From the NCBI RefSeq assembly GCF_021246465.1, contig NZ_JAHRHK010000005.1, positions 104,958 through 168,957 of the forward strand: a DNA stretch of 64,000 nt, written 5' to 3'. Position numbers and translations under genes: made by a program. The notes below the pieces were generated by a model. It was not told the origin of the DNA, made no database searches, and saw only the letters and a program-made list of their open reading frames with translations. Positions 42,085-49,487 of this stretch are shown piece by piece. Within the stretch, counting starts at the first letter, position 1. Every line of letters starts with the position of its first letter. This DNA is from Nocardioides sp. R-C-SC26. Its GTDB lineage: Bacteria; Actinomycetota; Actinomycetes; Propionibacteriales; Nocardioidaceae.

Positions 42085-42957
42085 ATGACGACGCCCCGCC
42101 GCCTCCGCGCGCTGCTCCTCGCCACACCTCTCGCCGTCGCCGCCATCACCGCGTGCGCTCCCGCCGAGGAGAAGGAGCCGGTGGTGACCGATGCCGCCAC
42201 CGCGACCGACTGCGTCGCCGACGTCGATCTCACCGCCCCCGGCGTCCTCACCGTCGCCACCGACTCCCCGGCGTACGACCCCTGGTTCACCCAGAACGAC
42301 CCGACCAACGGCGAGGGCTACGAGTCCGCCGTGGCCTACGCCGTCGCCGACAAGCTGGGCTTCTCCGCCGATCAGGTCGCGTGGAAGACCGTGCGGTTCA
42401 ACGCCTCCTTCGCCCCGGGCGAGAAGGACTTCGACTTCGACATCAACCAGATCTCGATCACCGAGGATCGCCGCAAGGCCGTCGACTTCTCCACCGGCTA
42501 CTACTCCGCGGCGCAGGCCGTCATCGCGCTCGCCGACTCCCCGGTCGCCTCGGCCACCACCGTCGCCGAGCTCGCCGACTACAACCTCGGTGCCCAGACC
42601 GGGACGACGTCGCTCACCGCGATCCGCGACATCATCAAGCCGGCTAACGACCCCTCGGTGTTCCAGGACACCAACGCGGCCAAGCAGGCGCTGATGAATG
42701 GCCAGGTCGACGCGATCCTGGCCGACCTCCCGACGGCGTTCTACATCACCGCGGTGGAGATCCCGAAGGGCCAGATCATCGGCCAGTTCCAGCCCGAGAC
42801 CGGCGAGCAGGAGGAATTCGGCCTGCTGCTGGAGAAGGGCAGCGCCCTCACGCCGTGCGTCGACCTCGCGCTGGACGAGCTCCGCGCCGACGGCACCCTC
42901 GCCGAACTCGAGAAGACCTGGCTCAGCGACACCGTCAACGTGCCCGAACTCCAGTAG
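42085..42957 (+). CDS. Polar amino-acid ABC transporter substrate-binding lipoprotein
   Basis: Protein of 290 residues. Signal peptide with lipobox ITAC (LATPLAVAAITACAP), then a type 2 periplasmic binding fold of the amino-acid group: GVLTVATDSPAYDPWF, GYESAVAYAVADKLGF, FDFDINQISITEDRRKAVDFSTGYY, LGAQTGTTSL. It captures an amino acid outside the membrane and delivers it to the permease encoded 13 bp downstream. ATG 42085 is 6 nt after TACGAT, so the operon appears leaderless. Confidence 0.92.
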   Translation: MTTPRRLRALLLATPLAVAAITACAPAEEKEPVVTDAATATDCVADVDLTAPGVLTVATDSPAYDPWFTQNDPTNGEGYESAVAYAVADKLGFSADQVAWKTVRFNASFAPGEKDFDFDINQISITEDRRKAVDFSTGYYSAAQAVIALADSPVASATTVAELADYNLGAQTGTTSLTAIRDIIKPANDPSVFQDTNAAKQALMNGQVDAILADLPTAFYITAVEIPKGQIIGQFQPETGEQEEFGLLLEKGSALTPCVDLALDELRADGTLAELEKTWLSDTVNVPELQ

Positions 42958-42970
42958 AAGCGGTCCTTCC

Positions 42971-43819
42971 GTGTCTGACTGGACGCCGAGTGCGCGCGAG
43001 CTCGAGCGCCGACGGGTGCGCGCGGCCCAGCGCCGTCGGTCGTTGGGCGTATCGAGCGCTGCAGTGGTGGTGTTCTTCGGCATCGCGATCGCGGCGCTGG
43101 TCAGCTCTCCGGGCTTCGCGGCCGTCCGGGAGTCGTTCTTCGACCTCGACTTCGCGGGCGACTCCGTCGGCGGGATCGCCAGCCACTTCTGGGTCAACGT
43201 CAAGCTGTTCTTGATCTGCGAGGTGCTGATCCTCGTGGTCGGCCTGACCGTCGCCCTCACCCGTGCCTCGCGAGCGCCGGTGCTCGCGCCGTTGCGGATC
43301 CTCGCGGTCGTCTACGTCGACGTCCTGCGCGGGATCCCCACCGTGCTGCTCGTCCTTCTCCTCGGATTCGGGGTGCCGGCGCTCCAGCTGCAGGGCCTGA
43401 CGTCGGACCGCACGGTCTGGGCCGGCGTCGCGCTCGTGCTCTCCTACGGCGCCTACGTCGCGGAGGTCTTCCGCGCCGGCATCGACTCCGTGCACCCCTC
43501 GCAGATCGCCAGCGCCCAGGCGCTGGGGCTCTCCCAGGGCGAGACGATGAGGTTCGTCGTGGTGCCACAGGCCGTCCGCCGCGTCATCCCACCGCTGCTG
43601 AACGACTTCATCTCGCTGCAGAAGGACACCGCGCTGGTCTCGGTGCTCGGCATCTTCGACGCCGTCTTCTACGCCCAGGACTACGCGAACTACCACTTCA
43701 ACTACACCCCGTACGTCGTCGTGGCCGCGTTCTTCATCGCCCTCACCATCCCCACCGCCCGTTTCACCGACTGGCTGCAGGCGCGGATGCGGGCCCGCGA
43801 GCAGGCGGCCGCCCGATGA
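42971..43819 (+). CDS. Amino-acid ABC transporter permease (HisM type)
   Basis: Protein of 282 residues, about five to six membrane helices after a basic N-terminus (SARELERRRVRAAQRRRSLG). The EAA loop that docks the ATPase is clear: EVFRAGIDSVHPSQIASAQALGLSQ. DVLRGIPTVLLVLLLGFG is the usual conserved start of the permease domain. A single permease gene implies a homodimer. GTG 42971 is 13 bp after the binding protein stop. Confidence 0.92.
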   Translation: MSDWTPSARELERRRVRAAQRRRSLGVSSAAVVVFFGIAIAALVSSPGFAAVRESFFDLDFAGDSVGGIASHFWVNVKLFLICEVLILVVGLTVALTRASRAPVLAPLRILAVVYVDVLRGIPTVLLVLLLGFGVPALQLQGLTSDRTVWAGVALVLSYGAYVAEVFRAGIDSVHPSQIASAQALGLSQGETMRFVVVPQAVRRVIPPLLNDFISLQKDTALVSVLGIFDAVFYAQDYANYHFNYTPYVVVAAFFIALTIPTARFTDWLQARMRAREQAAAR

Positions 43820-44550
43820 ACGCGCCGCTGCTCCAGGTGCGGGGGCTCCGCAAGAGCTACGGCGAGCGGGTCGTGCTCGCCGACGTCGACCTTTCCGTGT
43901 ATGCCGGCGACGTCGTGTGCCTGATCGGGTCGTCGGGCTCGGGCAAGTCCACCTTGCTGCGCTGCCTGAACCTGCTCGAGCCGATCGACGACGGCACGAT
44001 CCATCTCGACGGTCGTGAGATCTCCGACCCACTCATCGACCCGCGCGAGGTGCGGCGTCAGGTCGGGGTCGTCTTCCAGGCCTACAACCTGTTCCCGCAC
44101 CTGAGCGTGCTGGACAACTGCACGCTCGCGCCGCGCCGTGTGCACGGCCTCTCGCGCGCGGACGCCGAGTCGGCGGCGCGCGAGCTGTTGATGAGGTTCG
44201 GGCTCGGCGACCACGTCGACCACCACCCCGATCGGCTCTCCGGCGGGCAGCAGCAGCGCGCCGCTTTGGTCCGCGCGCTGTGCCTGCGGCCCTCGGTCTT
44301 GCTGCTCGACGAGATCACCGCGGCGCTCGACCCCGAGCTCGTCGGGGAGGTGCTGGCGCTGGTCCGCGAGCTCGCTGCCGACGACGTCACCATGGTGCTC
44401 GCGACCCACGAGATGGCCTTCGCGCGCGACGTCGCCACCACGGTGTGCTTCCTGCACGAGGGTCGGATCCTGGAGTCCGGACCGCCCTCGCAGTTGTTCG
44501 GTGCGCCACGGGAAGAGCGGACGCGGGCGTTCCTGAGCCGGGTGCTGTAG
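43816..44550 (+). CDS. Amino-acid ABC transporter ATP-binding protein
   Basis: Protein of 244 residues, full family length. Walker A GSSGSGKST, Q-loop VVFQAYNLFPHLSVLDN, signature LSGGQQQR, Walker B VLLLDEITAALDPE, H-loop THEMAF. ATG overlaps the permease stop by 4 bp. Powers uptake of the amino acid bound by the lipoprotein. Confidence 0.95.
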   Translation: MNAPLLQVRGLRKSYGERVVLADVDLSVYAGDVVCLIGSSGSGKSTLLRCLNLLEPIDDGTIHLDGREISDPLIDPREVRRQVGVVFQAYNLFPHLSVLDNCTLAPRRVHGLSRADAESAARELLMRFGLGDHVDHHPDRLSGGQQQRAALVRALCLRPSVLLLDEITAALDPELVGEVLALVRELAADDVTMVLATHEMAFARDVATTVCFLHEGRILESGPPSQLFGAPREERTRAFLSRVL

Positions 44551-44572
44551 GTCGGCGGCGTCGAGCGGTGGC

Positions 44573-44600
44573 GAGATTCACCGGGTAGCCGGTGAATCTC
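44573..44600 (+). terminator. CTAC/GTAG-loop hairpin, copy 2, terminator of the ABC operon
   Basis: 12-bp perfect stem GAGATTCACCGG with CCGGTGAATCTC, loop GTAG, 22 bp past the ATPase stop. Its reverse complement matches 41930-41959 apart from a compensatory A-T/T-A exchange. Confidence 0.65.
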
Positions 44601-44627
44601 CTCCCCGCCAAACCACCACACCAACCC

Positions 44628-44644
44628 TGACAGTGGTTCTGTCA
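44628..44644. promoter_or_regulatory. Palindrome at the racemase start region
   Basis: TGACAG, TGGTT, CTGTCA. It overlaps the predicted -10 (CATGAT, 44643-44648) of the downstream gene by two bases, so a bound protein would repress it. Confidence 0.4.
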
Positions 44645-44655
44645 TGATCGGGCGC

Positions 44656-45810
44656 ATGAGCGTGACACTGGGTCAGGGAACCGGCCCCCTGCGGGGCGTC
44701 AAGGTCGTGGAGATCGCGGGCATCGGCCCGGGTCCGCACGCGTGCATGCTGTTGGCGGACCTCGGGGCGGATGTCATCCGCGTCGAGCGCCCTGGTGGCC
44801 AGATGCTCGCCGGTGGTACCACCATGCTGCTCAACCGCGGCCGTCCGAGCGTCGCGCTGGATCTGAAGAGCCCCGAGGCGACCCAGGTCGTGCTCGACCT
44901 GGTGAAGGACGCCGACATCCTCATCGAGGGCATGCGCCCCGGTGTCACCGAGCGCCTGGGCATCGGCCCCGAGGACTGTCACGCGGTGAACCCGCGCCTG
45001 GTCTACGGCCGGATGACGGGCTGGGGTCAGACCGGTCCTCTCGCGCAGTCCGCGGGCCACGACATGAACTACATCGCCATCACCGGCACTCTCTTCGGAC
45101 TGGGGCAGGACCCCGCCCGCCCGCACTTCCCGAGCAACCTCGTGGGCGACTTCGGCGGCGGCTCCACCTACCTGGTCATCGGCGTCCTCGCCGCCCTGCT
45201 GGAGGCGAAGATCTCCGGGCAGGGCCAGGTCGTCGATGCCGCGATCGTCGACGGCACCGCCAGCCTGAACGCGATGACCAACGCCTGGCTCGCGGGCGGT
45301 GGCTACCAGGAGGTGCGCGGCGCGAACATGCTCGACGGCGGCGTGCCCTTCTACGACATCTACGAGACCAGCGACGCCAAGCACATGTCGGTCGGCGCTC
45401 TCGAGCCGCAGTTCTTCGACCAGCTCGTCACCATCCTGGGCGTCAAGGAGACCTGCCCCGGGCAGGCCGACCTCGGGCAGTACGACGAGATGCGCCGCAT
45501 CTTCACCGAGACGTTCGCCACCAAGACCCAGGCCGAGTGGGTGGAGATCTTCGAGGGCACCGACGCGTGCGTGGCCGGCATCGTGCCCATGAGCGAGGCC
45601 GCCGGCCATCCTCACCTGGTCGCCCGCGGGACCTTCGTGGAGAAGGACGGCATGGTGCAGCCGGCGCCCGCGCCGCGCTTCTCCCGCACCGACGCCACAC
45701 TCTCGACACCGCCGCCCGCTACCGGTGAGCACACCCGAGACGCCCTGACGGCGTGGGGCATCGCCGACGTCGACGACCTGATCGCGCGCGGGGTCGCCGT
45801 CCAGGCCTGA
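44656..45810 (+). CDS. Alpha-methylacyl-CoA racemase-like CaiB/BaiF CoA-transferase family protein
   Basis: Protein of 384 residues. MCR/AMACR features: VVEIAGIGPGPHACMLLADLGADVIRVERPGG, GMTGWG-type block (YGRMTGWGQTGPL), AGHDMNYIAITG with the catalytic His and NLVGDFGGGSTYLV with the catalytic Asp. It epimerises 2-methyl branched acyl-CoAs so that beta-oxidation can proceed, fitting the fadA/fadB and FadH genes in this window. ATG 44656 lies 7 nt after CATGAT; ATG 44644 adds four residues. GCGCGTCC/GGACGCGC arms at 45821-45886 may form a terminator. Confidence 0.92.
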   Translation: MSVTLGQGTGPLRGVKVVEIAGIGPGPHACMLLADLGADVIRVERPGGQMLAGGTTMLLNRGRPSVALDLKSPEATQVVLDLVKDADILIEGMRPGVTERLGIGPEDCHAVNPRLVYGRMTGWGQTGPLAQSAGHDMNYIAITGTLFGLGQDPARPHFPSNLVGDFGGGSTYLVIGVLAALLEAKISGQGQVVDAAIVDGTASLNAMTNAWLAGGGYQEVRGANMLDGGVPFYDIYETSDAKHMSVGALEPQFFDQLVTILGVKETCPGQADLGQYDEMRRIFTETFATKTQAEWVEIFEGTDACVAGIVPMSEAAGHPHLVARGTFVEKDGMVQPAPAPRFSRTDATLSTPPPATGEHTRDALTAWGIADVDDLIARGVAVQA

Positions 45811-45914
45811 CTCGGGGACAGCGCGTCCGTTTCCGCACGCGACACGCCCCGGAGCGTGGGTCGGGGGCGTTCGAGAGTGGACGCGCCTTCCGGAAGCCGA
45901 GCGGGACCGAGGTA

Positions 45915-45943
45915 TTGAACATCCGTCAATAAGCGCCTACCGT
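45915..45943 (+). promoter_or_regulatory. Promoter of the Baeyer-Villiger monooxygenase gene
   Basis: TTGAAC (45915-45920), 17-bp spacer, TACCGT (45938-45943), then 6 nt to ATG 45950. One of the few starts here with both hexamers. TTGA and TCAA around 45915-45929 form a short inverted repeat. Confidence 0.6.
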
Positions 45944-45949
45944 GCTGCC

Positions 45950-47395
45950 ATGGTGAACACCCCTGAGCACGTCGACGTGCTGATCGTCGGTGCCGGCCTG
46001 AGCGGCATCGGCGCCGCGTGCCAGATCAAGGCGGGACACCCGCACCGCAGCGTGGCGATCCTGGAGAGCCGCGACGTCAGCGGCGGCACCTGGGACCTGT
46101 TCCGCTACCCCGGCATCCGGTCGGACTCCGACATGTTCACCTTCGGCTACCGGTGGCGCCCGTGGCCCAGCGACACCGCGCTGGCCGACGGCGAGCTGAT
46201 CCTCGACTATCTGCGCACCGTCGCTGAGGAGAACGGCGTCGACAAGCTGATCCGGTACCGCTACAAGGTGATCGCCGCCGACTGGAGCAGTGCCGACGCG
46301 CGCTGGACCGTCCGCGTCGACCACGACGGCGCCGAGCTCACCCTGACGTGCTACTTCCTCTGGGGTGCCACCGGCTACTACGACTACGAGGAGGGCCACC
46401 GGCCGGAGTTCCCGGGCGAGGAGACCTTCGCCGGACAGATCGTCCACCCGCAGTTCTGGCCCGAGGATCTCGACTACGCCGGCAAGAACGTCGTCGTGAT
46501 CGGATCCGGTGCGACGGCGGTGACCCTGGTGCCCTCCATGTCACCGACCGCGGGCCACGTGACGATGCTCCAGCGCACGCCTACCTACATCCTCCCGCAG
46601 CCCGCACGCGATCCGCTCGCCGTCGCCCTGCGCCGGCTGCCGACGGCCGTCAGCTACCCCGTCGTCCGCGGTTCCAACATCCTCAAGCTCGTCGCCAACT
46701 ACCAGCTCGCGCAGCGGTTCCCCACGCGCGCCAAGGGCTTCGTGCGCAAGTTCACCGAGCGGCAGCTGCCCGACGGCGTCTCCTACGACAAGCACTTCCA
46801 GCCGCCCTACAACCCGTGGGACCAGCGGCTGTGCGTCGTGCCCAACAGCGACCTGTTCCGGGCTCTGCGCAGTGGAAAGGCCTCGGTCGTCACCGACACC
46901 ATCGAGACCTTCACCCCGACCGGCATCCGCACCACCGACGGCACCGAGCTGGACGCCGACATCATCATCACGGCGACGGGTCTGAAGCTGAAGATCTTCG
47001 GCGGCATCGAGCTGTCGGTCGACGGCGAGCGTCAGACGCCGAACGACCACATGGCCTACAAGGGCATCATGCTCAGCGGGATCCCGAACTTCGCCTACAC
47101 GATCGGCTACACCAACGCCTCGTGGACGCTGAAGGCCGACCTCGTCGGCGACTACGTCGTGCGGTTGTTGGCCCACATGGACCGCATCGGCAAGCGTGCC
47201 GTCGTGCCCGTGCGCGACCCCGAGGTGGAGGAGCGCCCGTTCATGGACCTGGCCTCCGGCTACGTCCAGCGCGCGCTCGACGTCATGCCCAAGCAGGGCG
47301 ACCGCGCGCCGTGGCGGTTGAAGCAGAACTACTACGCCGACGTGCGCGCGGTCCGACACGGCGCGATCGACGACGGCGTGCTCGCCTTCAGCTGA
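45950..47395 (+). CDS. Flavin-containing Baeyer-Villiger monooxygenase (EthA-like)
   Basis: Protein of 481 residues. FAD site VLIVGAGLSGIGAACQI, the Baeyer-Villiger fingerprint FAGQIVHPQFW (residues 160-170), and the NADPH site VVVIGSGATAV. ADIIITATG near residue 345 is the usual C-terminal flavoprotein motif. It inserts oxygen next to a ketone, making esters or lactones; EthA homologues also activate thioamide drugs. Cytoplasmic. Leaderless start 6 nt after TACCGT. Possibly acts on subterminal ketones from alkane or steroid breakdown, which is inference. Confidence 0.93.
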   Translation: MVNTPEHVDVLIVGAGLSGIGAACQIKAGHPHRSVAILESRDVSGGTWDLFRYPGIRSDSDMFTFGYRWRPWPSDTALADGELILDYLRTVAEENGVDKLIRYRYKVIAADWSSADARWTVRVDHDGAELTLTCYFLWGATGYYDYEEGHRPEFPGEETFAGQIVHPQFWPEDLDYAGKNVVVIGSGATAVTLVPSMSPTAGHVTMLQRTPTYILPQPARDPLAVALRRLPTAVSYPVVRGSNILKLVANYQLAQRFPTRAKGFVRKFTERQLPDGVSYDKHFQPPYNPWDQRLCVVPNSDLFRALRSGKASVVTDTIETFTPTGIRTTDGTELDADIIITATGLKLKIFGGIELSVDGERQTPNDHMAYKGIMLSGIPNFAYTIGYTNASWTLKADLVGDYVVRLLAHMDRIGKRAVVPVRDPEVEERPFMDLASGYVQRALDVMPKQGDRAPWRLKQNYYADVRAVRHGAIDDGVLAFS

Positions 47396-47470
47396 GGCCG
47401 CGGCGGGGCCTGCGGCGAGGCACCCCAGAGGGTGTACGGATCGCCGGGGTCGCCGGGTTCACTCGAAGGC

Positions 47471-47665
47471 ATGGGTATCGGAGACAAGATCAGCAACAAG
47501 ACAGAGGACTTCGGCGGCAAGGCCAAGGAGGCCGCAGGTTCCGCGACGGGCAACCAGGAGCTGGAGAACGAGGGCAAGGCCGATCAGGCCAAGGCTTCGC
47601 TGAAGGACGGCGTCGAGAAGGTCAAGGATGCCGCGAAGGACATCAAGGACGGGTTGACCAAGTAG
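47471..47665 (+). CDS. CsbD family stress protein
   Basis: Protein of 64 residues, typical size. Highly charged and helical: GIGDKISNKTEDFGGKAKEAAGSATGN, then ENEGKADQAKASLKDGVEKVKDAAKDIKDG. CsbD-like proteins are small abundant stress-induced proteins controlled by general stress sigma factors; the molecular function is unknown. ATG 47471 with GAAGG just upstream; the in-frame sequence further upstream is Gly/Ser-rich and not conserved. Confidence 0.88.
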   Translation: MGIGDKISNKTEDFGGKAKEAAGSATGNQELENEGKADQAKASLKDGVEKVKDAAKDIKDGLTK

Positions 47666-47762
47666 TCCCGACCGTCGGTCGCCCTCCGAAGGAGTCGTCA
47701 TCGCAGGAGTTCGGACGTCGCATCAGACGACGTCGCCCGGACTGAGCACGAGAAGCAGGCAG

Positions 47763-48368
47763 GTGGCCACGGCCGCCTGCCTGCTTCTTGGTGCGGTAGT
47801 GCTCGCGCTCTCCTTCACGATCGAGCCGGGCTCGATCTGGTTCTACCCCTCGGCCGTCGCGCTCGCGCTGGTCTGGGTCGCCGGCGGGCTGGCGTCCTGG
47901 CCTCTCCGGGCGGGCCACGCCCCGGGCCTCTCGACGTCCGCGACGGCAGCGGTGGGCCTGGGCCTGGGTCTTCTGCTCGCCGGCGTGTTCGTGCTCGGGG
48001 CTCTCGTCGTCCGGGCGATCGACCCGCTGGCAGACCAGGTCGCCTCGGTGCTGGGCTACGCGACCGAGGGATCGCTCCTCGCATTGGTGGCGATCACCAC
48101 GGTGAACGGCATCGGCGAGGAGCTGTTCTTCCGCGGCACCGCGTTCGATGCCCTGTCGCGCCGCCCTGTGCTCTGGTCGACGCTCATCTACGTCGCCGTC
48201 ACGGCGGCCACGGGCAACATCATGCTGACCTTCGCCGCCGTGCTCCTCGGCGTCCTGGTCGGACACGAGCGCCGCATCACCGGCGGCGTTCTCGCCCCGG
48301 TGCTCACGCACCTCGCGTGGTCGCTGACCATGCTCCTCGCGCTGCCGCCGATCTTCGGCCTGCGGTGA
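47763..48368 (+). CDS. CPBP family intramembrane metalloprotease
   Basis: Protein of at least 201 residues with about five transmembrane helices. The CPBP/Abi signature is present: GIGEELFFRGTAF (EExxxR), and a second His in LTHLAWSLTMLLAL. Such proteases (Rce1/CAAX-like) cut membrane peptides. The start is unsure. GTG 47763 opens directly in the first helix, while the frame continues upstream and an AAGGAG site at 47689-47694 sits 5 nt before an ATC codon at 47700, which would give a basic N-terminus (IAGVRTSHQTTSPGLSTRSR). Confidence 0.8.
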   Translation: MATAACLLLGAVVLALSFTIEPGSIWFYPSAVALALVWVAGGLASWPLRAGHAPGLSTSATAAVGLGLGLLLAGVFVLGALVVRAIDPLADQVASVLGYATEGSLLALVAITTVNGIGEELFFRGTAFDALSRRPVLWSTLIYVAVTAATGNIMLTFAAVLLGVLVGHERRITGGVLAPVLTHLAWSLTMLLALPPIFGLR

Positions 48369-48371
48369 ATC

Positions 48372-49247
48372 TCACCGCTTGACGGCCGCCCGGACCGCCG
48401 CGGCGTAGGTCAACGGCTCGCCCGGCACCAGGTCGCGGATCGCGTGATCGGTCACGACCACCGCCACCCCCATCGAGTCGATCAGGTGGCGCCCGGTCGT
48501 CGCATCGACGTCGGTCACCAGGCCGATCCAGTGCGACGAGAGTCCCGGGGTCAGCACCGGCACGGTTCGGATCGGGATGCGGCGGCCGAGGATCACCTCG
48601 GCGGCCTGCTGCAGCATCTCGACGTAGGTCAACTGGTCGGGACCGCCGATCTCGAAGACCCGCCCCAGGGCGTCGGGCTCGTCGACGACTCCGGCCAGGT
48701 AGCGGACGACGTCGGCGAGCGCGATCGGCTGCGTCGGCGTCTCGGCCCACCGGGGCACGACCATGGCGGGCAGGTTCTTCACCAGCTGACGGGTGATCTC
48801 CCACGAGATGCCGCCTGTGCCGACGACCACGGCGGCCCGGAGCACCGTGACCGGCACGCCGCCCTCGGCCAGGGCTCCCTCGCACTCCCGGCGCGATCGC
48901 AGGTGGGCCGAGAGGTCGTCGGAGGCGCCCAGCCCGCCGAGATAGACGATCTGGCGGACGCCCGCCTCGGCCGCGGCCTGTCCGAAGGCGCGCGCGGCCG
49001 CGGCGTCCTTCCGCTCGAAGTCGTCGTCGTCGAGCGAGTGCACCAGGTACACGGCGACGTCCACGTCCTGCAGGGCCGGCGCCAGCGAGCCCGGGTCGTG
49101 GACGTCGCCGTGAACCGGCTCGGCGGGGCCCACGTAGTCCTCCGGCGCGCGCGTCATCGCGCGCACCTCGTGGCCGGCGTCGATGAGCGCCGGGATGAGT
49201 GCCGAACCCACGAAACCGGTGGCACCGGTGACCAGTACGTGCGCCAT
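48372..49247 (-). CDS. NAD(P)H-binding NmrA/SDR-like protein
   Basis: Protein of 291 residues. Rossmann start VLVTGATGFVGSALIPAL with GxxGxxG, atypical SDR features (YLGGLGASDDLSAHLRSRRECEGAL, VTVLRAAVVVGTGG) and no YxxxK catalytic pair at the normal position, as in NmrA-like and complex I assembly-factor-like SDRs. Could be an NAD(P) sensor or a reductase; substrate unknown. ATG 49247 is 6 nt after TAGGTT on this strand, leaderless. Tail-to-tail with the CPBP gene with only 3 bp between stops. Confidence 0.85.
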   Translation of the reverse strand: MAHVLVTGATGFVGSALIPALIDAGHEVRAMTRAPEDYVGPAEPVHGDVHDPGSLAPALQDVDVAVYLVHSLDDDDFERKDAAAARAFGQAAAEAGVRQIVYLGGLGASDDLSAHLRSRRECEGALAEGGVPVTVLRAAVVVGTGGISWEITRQLVKNLPAMVVPRWAETPTQPIALADVVRYLAGVVDEPDALGRVFEIGGPDQLTYVEMLQQAAEVILGRRIPIRTVPVLTPGLSSHWIGLVTDVDATTGRHLIDSMGVAVVVTDHAIRDLVPGEPLTYAAAVRAAVKR

Positions 49248-49418
49248 GTCACGAACCTAGGAGCAGGCGCCGATGCGGTGGCTCACCCCGATCGCGGCTA
49301 CCGTGGTCACATCAGCCCGTCCGGTCTTGCCTCGGGCTCCGCGTGATCACAGCGACAACACCCGGTTCGTCCCCGACCTGCCGATCGTCGCGTGGCCACG
49401 CCCCTCCTCGTGAGGCTC

Positions 49419-49487
49419 ATGCATCCATGCGCCGCCACCCGGCCGCGCAGCTTGGCGAGACACCCGAACGTGAGTGATTCGCCATGA
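49419..49487 (+). CDS. Short leader ORF coupled to the helicase gene
   Basis: 22 codons (MHPCAATRPRSLARHPNVSDSP) beginning at ATG 49419 with a GAGG site at 49412-49415, and ending in TGA at 49485-49487, which overlaps the helicase ATG (49484) as ATGA. The helicase itself has no convincing ribosome site, so translation through this small ORF may deliver ribosomes to it. The encoded peptide looks non-functional; the role would be coupling or attenuation. Confidence 0.4.
   Translation: MHPCAATRPRSLARHPNVSDSP

Noticed and set aside
45811..45949. Riboswitch before the Baeyer-Villiger monooxygenase
   Set aside because: The gene appears leaderless from the promoter at 45915-45943, so there is no untranslated leader to hold one.
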